A DNA stretch of 45,300 bases from Bacteroidota bacterium (GCA_023251455.1 JAHEYT010000053.1:1-45300), one strand, 5' to 3'; shown: positions 5,857 through 14,224, counted from the stretch's first letter. Notes: a model not told the origin generated them from the sequence alone. Translations and numbers: made by a program.

Positions 5857-7455
5857 TCAAATTTTACCTACTTTTATTACTCTTGGGTATGTATTACAAA
5901 CATTACTAACTACATCAATAAATACTGTTTCTTCATCAAACATTACATTTCTAACTGTATAAATAACGTCTCTTTTGTGTTTTCTTTTAATAGCGTCTTT
6001 TTCTCCGTTCTGATTTTCAATTATTGTATTCATATCTTCTAAAGCTTCATCATCCAAAGTAGTTACTTGTATTTCTGCTACCAGATTTTTAATGTTAGAT
6101 TTAAAAGTTTCAGGATTTGACAGATTAACGGATTTTTTAGAATTTATTTCTGAAACTTCATTCTGTAGCTTAAAATTTGTAGATTCCAGTTTAGCTATCT
6201 TTTCAGTACTGGTAGCAGCTTCTTCTGTGATAGTTTTAAGCTGTTTTTCATAGATTGATAGGTTTACCTGACCGTTTATATATAAAGCTACTAAACGTTC
6301 TTCTCTGCTGCTTATATTACTTAATTCAGCTTTAGCCTGATTAATTGCAGTAGTGTTTAATCTTAATTGTGTGTTCAATTTTTCAATTTTAGCAGCTACT
6401 TCTACTGAATCTACTTTGTAATCTTTAGACTGTTTGTAAACTGTATTATTCAGTAAATCTATATCAATCATCTTAGCAGTACAATCTGATTTTAAATAAA
6501 AACGGTTGAAACATTTGTAGTGGTGCTGTCTGCCGTCTGAACCTTTGTGCATAACCATAGCACCGCCACAGTTACCACATACTAATAAACCTTTTAAAAT
6601 ATTTTCAAACTTCTGAGCGTTTGGTTCTGTATCTCTTTTACTTGCCATTTTTACCTGTAAAGCTTCAAAAGTAGCATCTGATATAATTCTAAAATTTTCG
6701 TCCTGTAATTCAACTTTACCATATTTTCTAAATCCAATTAGGTGTTTTTTATGCAGTAATCTGTTTACTGTGCTGGTAGTCCAAAGTAATTGAGAAGGTA
6801 ATTTAAAATCTAAAATCTTACTATCAACTAATTTTCTATATCTGGTTTCTACACCTGATTCATTAAGGTAATTTGTTATCTGTAAGATACTATAATCCTG
6901 ATTCAAATACTTGTCTACAACATCTAAAATAACTGCTTTTTCATCTTCATCTATAACCAATTTACCATTTAATTTTTTATATCCGTATTGTTTAATAACA
7001 CCACTACCTACACCACCATTTTTAATACTGTTGTACATACCTGATATAGTTCTAGTTTTAATGGTAGATAATTCATATTCTGCAATAGATGAAAGTATAT
7101 TCAGTTGTAGCTGTGTATTTGCGTCATTATTTCTGGTGTTAATACCTTCTTTTTTGATACAAATATTTATCTGTTTTTCTCTAAAATCCTGAATGATTTT
7201 GTAGTTCTCAATCATAGTTCTACCTAATCTGGAAAGTTCCCAGCAATAGACCTGATTAATATTATTTTCCTGAATAAAGGCTAACATTTCAATAAAGCCG
7301 TTTCTGCTTATTTGTTTAGATGAACCTGTAATAACATCATTAAAGAAGTTAACAGCGTTATAACCTTCTAATTTTGCTAACTGTGTTAATTCTTTTACTT
7401 GTCTTTCTGTGTCTTGGTCACCAGTAGAAACCCTTGCATAAATTACAGCTTTCAT
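5857..7455 (-). CDS. Large serine recombinase (site-specific integrase)
   Basis: 532 residues. The N-terminal resolvase domain (about 1-145) has the nucleophile in YARVSTGDQD (Ser10) and the conserved Arg block CWELSRLGR. A recombinase domain (about 150-270; GYKKLNGKLVIDEDEKAVI, WTTSTVNRLL) follows. Next comes a zinc ribbon (about 290-330; LLVCGNCGG ... YKCFNRFYLKSDC), then a coiled-coil C-terminal region (about 345-440). Length and order are typical of large serine integrases that insert phages or integrative elements using short att sites. Both Trp codons are TGG, there is no internal TGA, and the gene ends in TGA 19 bp before a terminator. It is therefore written for the standard code, in contrast to the genes downstream. 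It sits at the right end of the element, pointing inward from the host junction. Confidence 0.93.
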   Translation of the reverse strand: MKAVIYARVSTGDQDTERQVKELTQLAKLEGYNAVNFFNDVITGSSKQISRNGFIEMLAFIQENNINQVYCWELSRLGRTMIENYKIIQDFREKQINICIKKEGINTRNNDANTQLQLNILSSIAEYELSTIKTRTISGMYNSIKNGGVGSGVIKQYGYKKLNGKLVIDEDEKAVILDVVDKYLNQDYSILQITNYLNESGVETRYRKLVDSKILDFKLPSQLLWTTSTVNRLLHKKHLIGFRKYGKVELQDENFRIISDATFEALQVKMASKRDTEPNAQKFENILKGLLVCGNCGGAMVMHKGSDGRQHHYKCFNRFYLKSDCTAKMIDIDLLNNTVYKQSKDYKVDSVEVAAKIEKLNTQLRLNTTAINQAKAELSNISSREERLVALYINGQVNLSIYEKQLKTITEEAATSTEKIAKLESTNFKLQNEVSEINSKKSVNLSNPETFKSNIKNLVAEIQVTTLDDEALEDMNTIIENQNGEKDAIKRKHKRDVIYTVRNVMFDEETVFIDVVSNVCNTYPRVIKVGKI

Positions 7456-7501
7456 AATGTTAAATGTTAAATAGGTAAATAATCTGCACCGTTTATGAAT
7501 G

Positions 7502-7509
7502 CAAATATA
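7502..7509 (-). promoter_or_regulatory. -7 box of the recombinase promoter, at the element/host junction
   Basis: TATATTTG on the minus strand (TAnnTTTG) lies 46 bp upstream of the recombinase start. The junction with the truncated host MFS gene lies within about 7500-7534, so the promoter may depend on integration or excision. No attachment-site repeat could be identified because the other junction is not in the window. Confidence 0.45.
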
Positions 7510-7534
7510 TCACTTAAATTGAAATACAGCTTCT

Positions 7535-8701
7535 ATGCAGGCTGTTATCGTTGGTTGGCAATTGTACGATATAACTAAGAATCCGCTTTCGCTTGGTATG
7601 ATTGGCCTCACCGAAGTAATTCCGCAAGTGAGCATTGCTTTGTTTGCAGGTCATTTTGTGGATATTTGGGATCGAAAAAAGATCATGTCACGAACAAGCC
7701 TCATTTTACTGATTGGTTCTGGTATTTTATTGTTTTCGAGTATCAATCCGGATGGAATTCATTTTTTGAGTAGAACCACACCGATTTTCATTACCATATT
7801 TTTAGTCGGACTGACGCGAGGAATTTTGATGCCTGCTCATACTGCATTAATGGGGCAGCTGGTTCCGCGCGAACTGCTTACAGGTGCAGCAACCTGGGGA
7901 AGTACAGCCTGGCAGATTGCAGCCGTTACCGGTCCGGCGCTGGGTGGTTTGATGTATGGCTTCTTCGGAATTGTTCCGGCCTATGTGCTGGTATTCTCGT
8001 TTTTCCTGATCTGCGTCGTTATTCTGGCTTTCATTAAAAGTCCCGGAAAAGTAGTTCAGGATGAAAAGCGCGACGATCGCATTTTTGCTAGTATTGGCGA
8101 AGGAATTAGATATGTTTTCAAAAATCAGGTGTTGCTGGGTGCATTTTCACTCGATATGTTTGCCGTTTTATTTGGTGGGGCGATAGCCATGTTGCCTGTT
8201 TTTGCTTCGGACATTCTGAAAGTTGGTCCTGAAGGGTTGGGACTGCTGCGCGCCTGCCCGGCTATTGGTGCGATTTTGATGTCGGTATATTTGACCTTTT
8301 ACCCACCAATTAAACATTCAGGCAAGTTGATGCTATACAGTGTCGCCGGTTTTGGCCTTTGCATGATCGTTTTTGCCATTTCTAAGAATTTTTACCTTTC
8401 GGCTGCATGTCTGTTTTTAAGCGGATCTTTCGATTTTGTGAGTGTTGTTGTGCGGGGAAGCATCCTGCAATTGTTCACTTCCAACGAAATGAAAGGCCGA
8501 GTTTCGTCGGTCAATAGTATTTTTATCGGTTCGTCGAACGAACTGGGCGCATTCGAGTCGGGCGCTGCCGCCAGTGCAATGGGTTTGGTTCCATCGGTAA
8601 TCTTTGGCGGAGTAATGACCTTGATTGTGGTTGGCGTAGCTACCGGACTATCACCCAGACTCCGGAATTTATCGCTCCGAGAAGTTGCAGAAAATCAATA
8701 G
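7535..8701 (+). CDS. MFS transporter, 5'-truncated by the element
   Basis: 388 residues of a 12-TM major facilitator family drug/solute exporter. It begins abruptly inside the first membrane segment (MQAVIVGWQLYDITKNPLSLGMIGL) and keeps the loop 2-3 motif region (GHFVDIWDRKKIM). Relatives usually carry 20-30 more N-terminal residues including most of TM1. The frame continues only five codons upstream before a TGA, in sequence belonging to the element junction. The original promoter and start are thus lost and the gene is probably non-functional unless a chimeric start is used. It is read in the standard code and its base composition matches the genes to the right. Confidence 0.85.
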   Translation: MQAVIVGWQLYDITKNPLSLGMIGLTEVIPQVSIALFAGHFVDIWDRKKIMSRTSLILLIGSGILLFSSINPDGIHFLSRTTPIFITIFLVGLTRGILMPAHTALMGQLVPRELLTGAATWGSTAWQIAAVTGPALGGLMYGFFGIVPAYVLVFSFFLICVVILAFIKSPGKVVQDEKRDDRIFASIGEGIRYVFKNQVLLGAFSLDMFAVLFGGAIAMLPVFASDILKVGPEGLGLLRACPAIGAILMSVYLTFYPPIKHSGKLMLYSVAGFGLCMIVFAISKNFYLSAACLFLSGSFDFVSVVVRGSILQLFTSNEMKGRVSSVNSIFIGSSNELGAFESGAAASAMGLVPSVIFGGVMTLIVVGVATGLSPRLRNLSLREVAENQ

Positions 8702-8707
8702 AAAATG

Positions 8708-8756
8708 GTCATTAGTCATTGGAGGAAATTTTTCTGATGACTAATGACTTTTTTTT
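8708..8756. terminator. Bidirectional terminator between convergent transporter genes
   Basis: A perfect 12-bp stem GTCATTAGTCAT/ATGACTAATGAC followed by TTTTTTTT on the plus strand. It ends the MFS transcript and probably also serves the MATE gene. Confidence 0.8.
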
Positions 8757-10193
8757 CTAAACTTTTACGGTCTTCCATCTTCCTTTCCTGAAAAGATACC
8801 AGGCAGTAAGCGTTAGCGCTGTTTCTGCGGCTACGATGGCAATGGAAATTCCATAAATTTTCAGATCCAGAACAATGGCAAGAAAATAAGCCAGCGGTAT
8901 TTCAAATAACCAGAAACAGAAGAAGTTGATTCGGGTTGGTGTAACTGTGTCGCCACTGCCGTTAAAAGCTTGTGTCATGACCATACCCATGGCGTATGAC
9001 ACAAATCCGAGGCTGATTATCTGCAAACTAACCGCTCCATTGCTTATTACATCCGGATCGCTGATGAACAGCCGAATAAAAGCTTCAGGAAAAATGATCA
9101 AAACGATGCCGACTAAACCAAGTAAAATCATGTTGGCATAAGCGGTGATCCAAACGGTTCGCTCTGCCCTTTCAGGTTGTTTGGCACCAAGGTTTTGGCC
9201 TACCAAAGTTGAGGCGGCATTGCTCAGTCCCCACGATGGTAACAGAACAAAGACCACGATCCGGATAGAAATCGTGTAACCAGCCATGACTTCCGATCCC
9301 AGCACGGCAATAATCCGGTAAAGGGCTATCCAGCTTGAAGTTGCTATAATATATTGCAAGATTCCGCCAGCCGAAAGTTTGAATAATTGAACCATCGTTT
9401 TAAGCTTGATTCGGACATGTGCCAGTTCGAGCCTTATTCGTTTGTGACCTTTAAATAGCAGGTAAAACTGATAGCAAACTGCAATGCCACGCCCGGTAGT
9501 TGTTGCTACGGCTGCACCTTTTAATCCCAATTCAGGAAACGGACCAATCCCAAAAATCAGCAACGGATCGAGAATAATATTGATCAGATTGGCCAGAATC
9601 AAAACCCGCATGGAAATCGCTGCATCGCCAGAACTTCGGAAGACTGCGTTGATAATAAACAGAAGCATAATGACTGCATTTCCGCCAAACATGATGGCCG
9701 GAAACATATACCCGGCTTCGGCCATTTCTTCGGAAGCGCCCATCAGCAACAGGAATTCTTTGGCATAAATAACTCCCGGAATAGAAATCAGGACAGACAC
9801 GATTAATCCGGAAATGATGGCCTGAAAAGCAACAGCTCCGGCTTTTCCTGCCCTTTTTTCACCAACGCGACGGGCTACCATGGCGGTAGTTGCTGTGCTC
9901 AGACCCATGCCAATGGCATAAACAATGGTCATACACGATTCGGTAATACCGACAGTGGCAACAGCATCAGCGCCCAATCTGGAGACAAAAAAGATATCGA
10001 CAACTGCAAAAATGGATTCCATAATCATTTCCAGTACCATTGGGATGGAAAGAATAAGAAGTGCTTTGCCAATGCTGTCGCTCGTGAAATCGCGGTCACT
10101 TCCGGAAATGGCTTCTTTTATGTTGGCCCAAAGCGCTTTGAGTTGTATCGATTGTATTGATTTAAAAATGGATATAGTGTTTTTATCAGTCAT
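8757..10193 (-). CDS. MATE family multidrug/Na+ efflux transporter
   Basis: A DinF/NorM-type MATE exporter with about 12 membrane segments in two repeats. The first begins after an N-terminal cytoplasmic stretch (GKALLILSIPMVLEMIMESIFAVVDIFFVSRLG) and the second at about residue 270 (LFKLSAGGILQYIIATSSW). Family hallmarks include DIFFVSRLGADAVATVGI and SNAASTLVGQNLGAKQPERA. It acts in the inner membrane, exporting cationic drugs by ion antiport. I start at the Met in MTDKNTISIFKS (10193) rather than an in-frame Met 16 codons upstream, because the extra residues are hydrophobic and non-conserved. It is convergent with the MFS gene and divergent from the lipoprotein gene at 10413. Confidence 0.93.
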   Translation of the reverse strand: MTDKNTISIFKSIQSIQLKALWANIKEAISGSDRDFTSDSIGKALLILSIPMVLEMIMESIFAVVDIFFVSRLGADAVATVGITESCMTIVYAIGMGLSTATTAMVARRVGEKRAGKAGAVAFQAIISGLIVSVLISIPGVIYAKEFLLLMGASEEMAEAGYMFPAIMFGGNAVIMLLFIINAVFRSSGDAAISMRVLILANLINIILDPLLIFGIGPFPELGLKGAAVATTTGRGIAVCYQFYLLFKGHKRIRLELAHVRIKLKTMVQLFKLSAGGILQYIIATSSWIALYRIIAVLGSEVMAGYTISIRIVVFVLLPSWGLSNAASTLVGQNLGAKQPERAERTVWITAYANMILLGLVGIVLIIFPEAFIRLFISDPDVISNGAVSLQIISLGFVSYAMGMVMTQAFNGSGDTVTPTRINFFCFWLFEIPLAYFLAIVLDLKIYGISIAIVAAETALTLTAWYLFRKGRWKTVKV

Positions 10194-10338
10194 GATAAAA
10201 ATGATTTTAAGAATAAAATAAAATGATTGGATAATAAGCAAATGAACCCGCTTTCTGCCTTGCAGAAATTACCATATTGCGGAATAATCGACCGCCGGAA
10301 TTGAAGTAAGTTTCATAATTCGGTCTTTTTGGATTGTG

Positions 10339-10369
10339 CAAATATATGCAATTTTGATGTTTATATTTG
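10339..10369. promoter_or_regulatory. Divergent promoter region
   Basis: Two TAnnTTTG boxes: TATATTTG on the minus strand at 10339-10346 (toward the MATE gene) and TATATTTG on the plus strand at 10362-10369 (44 bp before the lipoprotein start). Neither has a clear -33 TTG at standard spacing. Confidence 0.45.
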
Positions 10370-10412
10370 AACCTGTTAACGATAAAAATGTTTCAGTGGT
10401 AAAAATATTGGA

Positions 10413-11207
10413 ATGAAAATCAAACGATTATTTGCAATCATCGGAATTGCTGTTTTTTTATTCTCCTGTGGAAATTCTGAAAATGGTCTGAAAGTAATCA
10501 ATTCAGGTTCTTTTTCGGATTCGAATATTACCCTCGATGGCGCGCTTACTCAGCGATTGTTGCCTGATTCTGTTGTGAATATTTCAAGGCAAAGTCCGAT
10601 TTTAGTAAAGCTCGGCGAATCGATTTTGGCAACCCAAAAACTCCGGAAAGATCAATCAGACAGTCTTTGGAACGAAGTTTCAGCAAGTTGGTACCGCTTT
10701 GGGAAAAATAGACTTTCCATATTATCAGCTGATTCCTTGTCAAATTCGAAAGCAACGGCAATAGCATGCAAGTGGGCCGATCTCAATATTGCTTTGCTAA
10801 AATTGTCGGGCGAAGTTCGGTTTGGCGATGCTATTGAGGATTTAATATATAAAAATCAGTCACCTATATTTACCGAAAAACAGTTGAAATCGATTATCTA
10901 TACTCATATCGACGATCAGATTTTTATCAATGTGATTGGTTCTTCAAGTCTGACCCATCAGCACACAACCGGAGGTACGATAAAGTTAATTCAGGAAACT
11001 GATTACCCGAAAAGTAACGAGATGACTTTGAAGTGCGAAAGCAACGATGTGCGTTTCCTCGATGTTTTTATCAGGATTCCGGAATGGGCAATAAATCCAA
11101 CTGTTAGCTACGGAAATGTAAAATATGTGGCTCATCCCGGTGAATATTGCCAGGTTTCGCGTAAATGGCACGACGGAGATGAGTTCCGGATTGTCCTGAA
11201 AAATTAA
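10413..11207 (+). CDS. Lipoprotein with GH127 (DUF1680)-like C-terminal region
   Basis: 264 residues. A signal peptide with lipobox FLFSCGNS points to a lipoprotein. The middle (ATAIACKWADLNIALLKLSG ... RFGDAIEDLIYKN) resembles the helical segment of GH127/DUF1680 enzymes that normally reads 'C...n..kl...l....gd..yaD..E..lyN'. The C-terminal part (VRFLDVFIRIPEWAINPTVS ... PGEYCQVSRKWHDGDEFRI) matches their beta-sandwich ('l.lRiP.Wa ... pG.Y..i.R.Wk.GD'). GH127 proteins are usually over 600 residues, so this is a much-shortened relative missing most of the (alpha/alpha)6 barrel. Activity as a beta-L-arabinofuranosidase is doubtful; it may bind glycan instead. Confidence 0.7.
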   Translation: MKIKRLFAIIGIAVFLFSCGNSENGLKVINSGSFSDSNITLDGALTQRLLPDSVVNISRQSPILVKLGESILATQKLRKDQSDSLWNEVSASWYRFGKNRLSILSADSLSNSKATAIACKWADLNIALLKLSGEVRFGDAIEDLIYKNQSPIFTEKQLKSIIYTHIDDQIFINVIGSSSLTHQHTTGGTIKLIQETDYPKSNEMTLKCESNDVRFLDVFIRIPEWAINPTVSYGNVKYVAHPGEYCQVSRKWHDGDEFRIVLKN

Positions 11208-11226
11208 CGAAATAATTCTAACATGT

Positions 11227-11296
11227 CCGTCAGACTGTGGCTTTAGCGTTCGATTGAGACTGTGGCGTGAGCTCAGTCGAACGCTAAAGCAGACGG
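11227..11296. repeat. Long imperfect inverted repeat
   Basis: CTTTAGCGTTCGATTGAG (11241-11258) pairs with 11272-11289 (17 of 18 positions), flanked by a CCGTC/GACGG outer arm. It is GC-richer than its surroundings and lacks a T-run. Probably a dispersed palindromic repeat that may also act as a terminator between the lipoprotein and the VOC gene. Confidence 0.55.
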
Positions 11297-11385
11297 AAAA
11301 GGATATCGCCTCGTTTGTCTGTTACTTTATGTGGAGGAATTTTTTCTTTGCTGTTCACTTCATTGAACGGACATATATGGTTTCA

Positions 11386-11769
11386 CTATTCCTTCGAATG
11401 AAGATAAATATGGTTTCCTTCAGTATCTTCAAATGATGCAAAGTACCCAATTTCGTCGCTGATCTTTGTTTTGTGAATGAGAATTTCTCCTCCGGCTCCA
11501 TCTACACGGTTTAAAACGGTTCGCAAATCATTACCGCCATTCAGGTAAACTTTTGCACCAAGTGAGGTTGGTGTGTAGCCGTTTCCCTGAACAATGGCTC
11601 CGCCAACACCCTGAGATTCCCTGTCCATGGGTAAAAAGCCCATTCTGCAGCCGCCAATTGTTTCTTCATACATTTCAAAATCGTAAATGCGCGAGTAAAA
11701 TTCTTTAGCCCGATCGAAATTTAGCACTGGAATTTCGACCCAATTAATTGAATTTGTAATCTTTTCCAT
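11386..11769 (-). CDS. VOC (glyoxalase/bleomycin-resistance) family protein
   Basis: 127 residues with the vicinal-oxygen-chelate fold: an N-terminal beta-alpha-beta unit (INWVEIPVLNFDRAKEFYSRIYDFEM) and the C-terminal half (LRTVLNRVDGAGGEILIHKT ... FASFEDTEGNHIYLHS). Members bind a divalent metal between paired modules and act as glyoxalases, dioxygenases or resistance proteins. The substrate cannot be inferred. It closely resembles the stand-alone small VOC proteins common in Bacteroidota. Monocistronic, convergent with the lipoprotein gene. Confidence 0.88.
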   Translation of the reverse strand: MEKITNSINWVEIPVLNFDRAKEFYSRIYDFEMYEETIGGCRMGFLPMDRESQGVGGAIVQGNGYTPTSLGAKVYLNGGNDLRTVLNRVDGAGGEILIHKTKISDEIGYFASFEDTEGNHIYLHSKE

Positions 11770-11882
11770 GATCTGAGTTTTAAAAGTTTGAGGCTTATAA
11801 CTCGTACTACGAGTTCGCAGTTTAATTTGTGATATGGACTTATTATTTTTTTGCGAAAAAGATTTTGTCAGTCACATTCATT

Positions 11883-11890
11883 TATCTTTG
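11883..11890 (+). promoter_or_regulatory. -7 box upstream of surE
   Basis: TATCTTTG (TAnnTTTG) lies 21 bp before the surE start codon. A TTG at 11865-11867 is closer than the usual -33 spacing. Confidence 0.5.
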
Positions 11891-11911
11891 TGTGCATTCA
11901 AAAAATAAGTT

Positions 11912-12673
11912 ATGAGCGAGCGTCCGTTAATATTAATTAGCAACGATGATGGTGTTACAGCCAAGGGATTGAAGGAATTAACCGAAGTGATGCGCCTTTT
12001 TGGCGATGTGGTGGTAGTTGCTCCCGATGGTCACCGGTCGGGCATGTCAAATGCCATTACTGTCGATCATCCGATCAGAATTACCAAAACTGTCGACGAG
12101 GAAGGTTTTCAGGTTTACAAATGCTCCGGAACGCCTGTCGATTGTGTGAAGCTGGCATTCAATCAGTTGCTTGATCGCTATCCCGATTTTGTCGTTTCCG
12201 GAATTAATCATGGTTCAAACTCGTCCATAAGCGTGGTTTATTCAGGTACGATGGGTGCAGCTTTAGAAGGCTGTATACATGGCATTCCATCCATCGGTTT
12301 TTCGCTGAATGATTACGAACATGAAGCTGATTTTTCAAGAGCTAAAATATATGTGGCACGCGTTTTTCAGCAGGTTGCCGAAAACGGACTTCCTCCCTTT
12401 GTTTGCCTGAATGTGAATATCCCAAAGGGAGACATTAAGGGAGTTAAGGTTTGCCGCCAAACCTCCGGAAAATGGGTGGAAGAATTTGATAAAAGGACCG
12501 ATCCGCACAAAAGGGAGTATTACTGGATGGCTGGATTTTTTCAGAATTTTGAGGATGAAGTTGAAGGTACCGACATTACTGCTCTCGAAAGTGGATATGT
12601 TTCAGTCGTTCCGGTAAATGCCGATATGACTTGCTATCAGACTTTTGAAAGCATGAAAAGCTGGAGATTTTAA
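11912..12673 (+). CDS. surE: 5'/3'-nucleotidase SurE
   Basis: 253 residues, full length. SurE hallmarks: the N-terminal metal-binding ISNDDGV (paired Asp), VVVAPDGHRSGMSNAIT, and SGINHGSNSSISVVYSGTMGAALEG, which contributes the conserved Asn and Ser ligands. The enzyme is a metal-dependent phosphatase acting on nucleoside 5'- and 3'-monophosphates, tied to stationary-phase survival. It is followed 1 bp later by a small membrane-protein gene and then lpxB, a probable operon. Next to lpxB is a common Bacteroidota position for surE. Confidence 0.96.
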   Translation: MSERPLILISNDDGVTAKGLKELTEVMRLFGDVVVVAPDGHRSGMSNAITVDHPIRITKTVDEEGFQVYKCSGTPVDCVKLAFNQLLDRYPDFVVSGINHGSNSSISVVYSGTMGAALEGCIHGIPSIGFSLNDYEHEADFSRAKIYVARVFQQVAENGLPPFVCLNVNIPKGDIKGVKVCRQTSGKWVEEFDKRTDPHKREYYWMAGFFQNFEDEVEGTDITALESGYVSVVPVNADMTCYQTFESMKSWRF

Positions 12674-12674
12674 G

Positions 12675-12977
12675 ATGTCGCTGCGTAAACGAAATCGGTT
12701 CGATCGTTTTTTGATCGGTTGGTTAATCGGATTCATTTCTCCGCTCATCATTTTCCTGATTTTTTATGTGATGAAATACAGCGAGATGGAATTTATGGTG
12801 TATCTCCGTAATGTCTGGCAAATGAAAATATTCATGAAAATACTAAGTCTTTGTGCGTTTCCAAACCTTGGATTTTTCTTCCTGTTTTACCGCATGAAAT
12901 ACGATATGGCTGCCCGCGGCGTTATTTTTGCAACTTTCATGTATGCATTCGCAGTACTGGTTGTCAGATTAATTTGA
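12675..12977 (+). CDS. Small membrane protein of unknown function, between surE and lpxB
   Basis: 100 residues with a basic N-terminus (MSLRKRNRFDRF) and three predicted membrane segments (about 13-33, 53-69, 79-99). No recognised family. Its position 1 bp after surE and about 100 bp before lpxB indicates co-transcription. It stops at TGA, one of several host genes showing TGA is a stop codon in this chromosome. Confidence 0.75.
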   Translation: MSLRKRNRFDRFLIGWLIGFISPLIIFLIFYVMKYSEMEFMVYLRNVWQMKIFMKILSLCAFPNLGFFFLFYRMKYDMAARGVIFATFMYAFAVLVVRLI

Positions 12978-13081
12978 AAGAAGTCAGAATATCGAAGATC
13001 GGAGTCGGAGTGCCGCTCACTGAGTAGCATAGAGTCTTGATGGGAGATACCTTGAATTTGAAACTTGAAATTTGGAACTCA

Positions 13082-14224
13082 ATGAAATATTACGTTTTAG
13101 CCGGTGAAGCCTCGGGCGATTTACATGCTTCCAACCTGATTAAAGAAATCAAATTGATTGATGCGGAAGCAGAATTTCGCGGATTTGGCGGTGATCTGAT
13201 GGAAAAAGCCGGAATGACCGTGTTGAAGCATTATCGTGATCTGGCTTTTATGGGAATTGTGCCGGTGATTATGAACATCCGTACTATTCAGAAAAATTTC
13301 AGGTTTTGCGAGCAGGACATGCTTGACTTTAATCCTGATGTGCTGATTTTGGTCGACTACCCTGGCTTCAATCTTCGGATGGCCAAATTTGCTAAAGCCC
13401 ACGGAATAAGAACCTTTTATTACATTTCACCCAAAGTTTGGGCATGGAAAGAAAAACGTGTTCACCGCATTATTGCCTACGTCGACGAGATGTTTACCAT
13501 TTTGCCTTTCGAGACGGAGTTCTTCGCAAAATACAATTATCCGGTCAACTATGTTGGAAACCCATTGCTCGATGCTATTTTGGAAAAGAAGACAACTCCT
13601 GATTTTCCACGTTTTATAGCTGAAAATAAGTTAGCAGACAAGCCAATATTGGCCGTTTTGCCAGGCAGCCGGAAAGGCGAGATCAGTGTTTTATTGCCTA
13701 CCATGCTGGAGGCAGCTGCGCAATTTCCCGAATATCAATGTGTGATTGCCGGTGCGCCCAATATGGGCGTCGAATTCTACCAGCCTTTTATGAAAGAAAG
13801 TTCGGTTCCGGTAATTTGGGGTAAAACCTACGAAATACTGATTCACAGCCGGGCAGCCATTGTTTCATCCGGAACGGCAACGCTCGAAACTGCTATTTTG
13901 AATGTTCCTCAGGTAGTAGTTTATCGCCTGACCCCCAGATGGCTGTTTAATGTTCTGAAATATTTGTTCCTTCAAACCAAATGGGTTTCGTTGGTGAATA
14001 TCATATTGGGTCGCGAAGCTGTTACTGAACTGATTCAGTGGAATTTTACCCTTAAAAATGTAGTTTTAGAACTGAATAAAATTCTTAATGATCCGGAAAA
14101 TGAAAAGCGCATGCTGGCGGATTACCGCGATATGATGGTCAAATTGGGTGAACCGGGAGCTTCGAAACGAGCTGCCGGGTTGATGGTGAGTAAATTAAAG
14201 GGATCTAAATCAATCCTTCAATAA
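13082..14224 (+). CDS. lpxB: Lipid-A-disaccharide synthase LpxB
   Basis: 380 residues, GT-B family GT19. It starts MKYYVLAGEASGDLHASNLI, the usual LpxB beginning. An in-frame Met 15 codons upstream would add non-conserved residues, so I start at 13082. Further signatures: GGDLMEKAGM, ISPKVWAWKEKRV, LPGSRKGEI and SSGTATLETAIL. It joins UDP-2,3-diacylglucosamine to lipid X, giving the disaccharide core of lipid A at the inner membrane. It follows surE and the small membrane gene and precedes the GldF/GldG fusion by 15 bp. Confidence 0.96.
   Translation: MKYYVLAGEASGDLHASNLIKEIKLIDAEAEFRGFGGDLMEKAGMTVLKHYRDLAFMGIVPVIMNIRTIQKNFRFCEQDMLDFNPDVLILVDYPGFNLRMAKFAKAHGIRTFYYISPKVWAWKEKRVHRIIAYVDEMFTILPFETEFFAKYNYPVNYVGNPLLDAILEKKTTPDFPRFIAENKLADKPILAVLPGSRKGEISVLLPTMLEAAAQFPEYQCVIAGAPNMGVEFYQPFMKESSVPVIWGKTYEILIHSRAAIVSSGTATLETAILNVPQVVVYRLTPRWLFNVLKYLFLQTKWVSLVNIILGREAVTELIQWNFTLKNVVLELNKILNDPENEKRMLADYRDMMVKLGEPGASKRAAGLMVSKLKGSKSILQ

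Larger units (their letters stand above)
1..7530. mobile_element. Integrated AT-rich phage/plasmid-like element with TGA=Trp genes (right part)
   Basis: A block of minus-strand genes that is much more AT-rich than the sequence to its right. It ends in a large serine recombinase whose start is about 80 bp from a 5'-truncated host MFS gene, so the right boundary lies near 7500-7534. The left end is not in the window. Gene order in the direction of transcription: recombinase, two unknown genes, terminator, iteron-like repeats, two helix-turn-helix/replication-type genes, small gene, metallopeptidase, unknown, nuclease, membrane peptide, sigma-like protein, terminase-like protein. Seven of these genes need TGA read as Trp. 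TAnnTTTG promoter boxes suggest adaptation to a Bacteroidota host. Whether it is a prophage or a plasmid-like integrative element cannot be settled: no capsid, portal or large terminase gene is visible. Confidence 0.75.

Noticed and set aside
6911..7192. Plus-strand 93-codon frame
   Set aside because: Antisense to the well-supported serine recombinase.
1..7530. Assembly misjoin between a code-4 organism and a Bacteroidota contig
   Set aside because: Not fully excluded, but a serine recombinase exactly at the junction, a split host gene and TAnnTTTG promoters in the element favour real integration.
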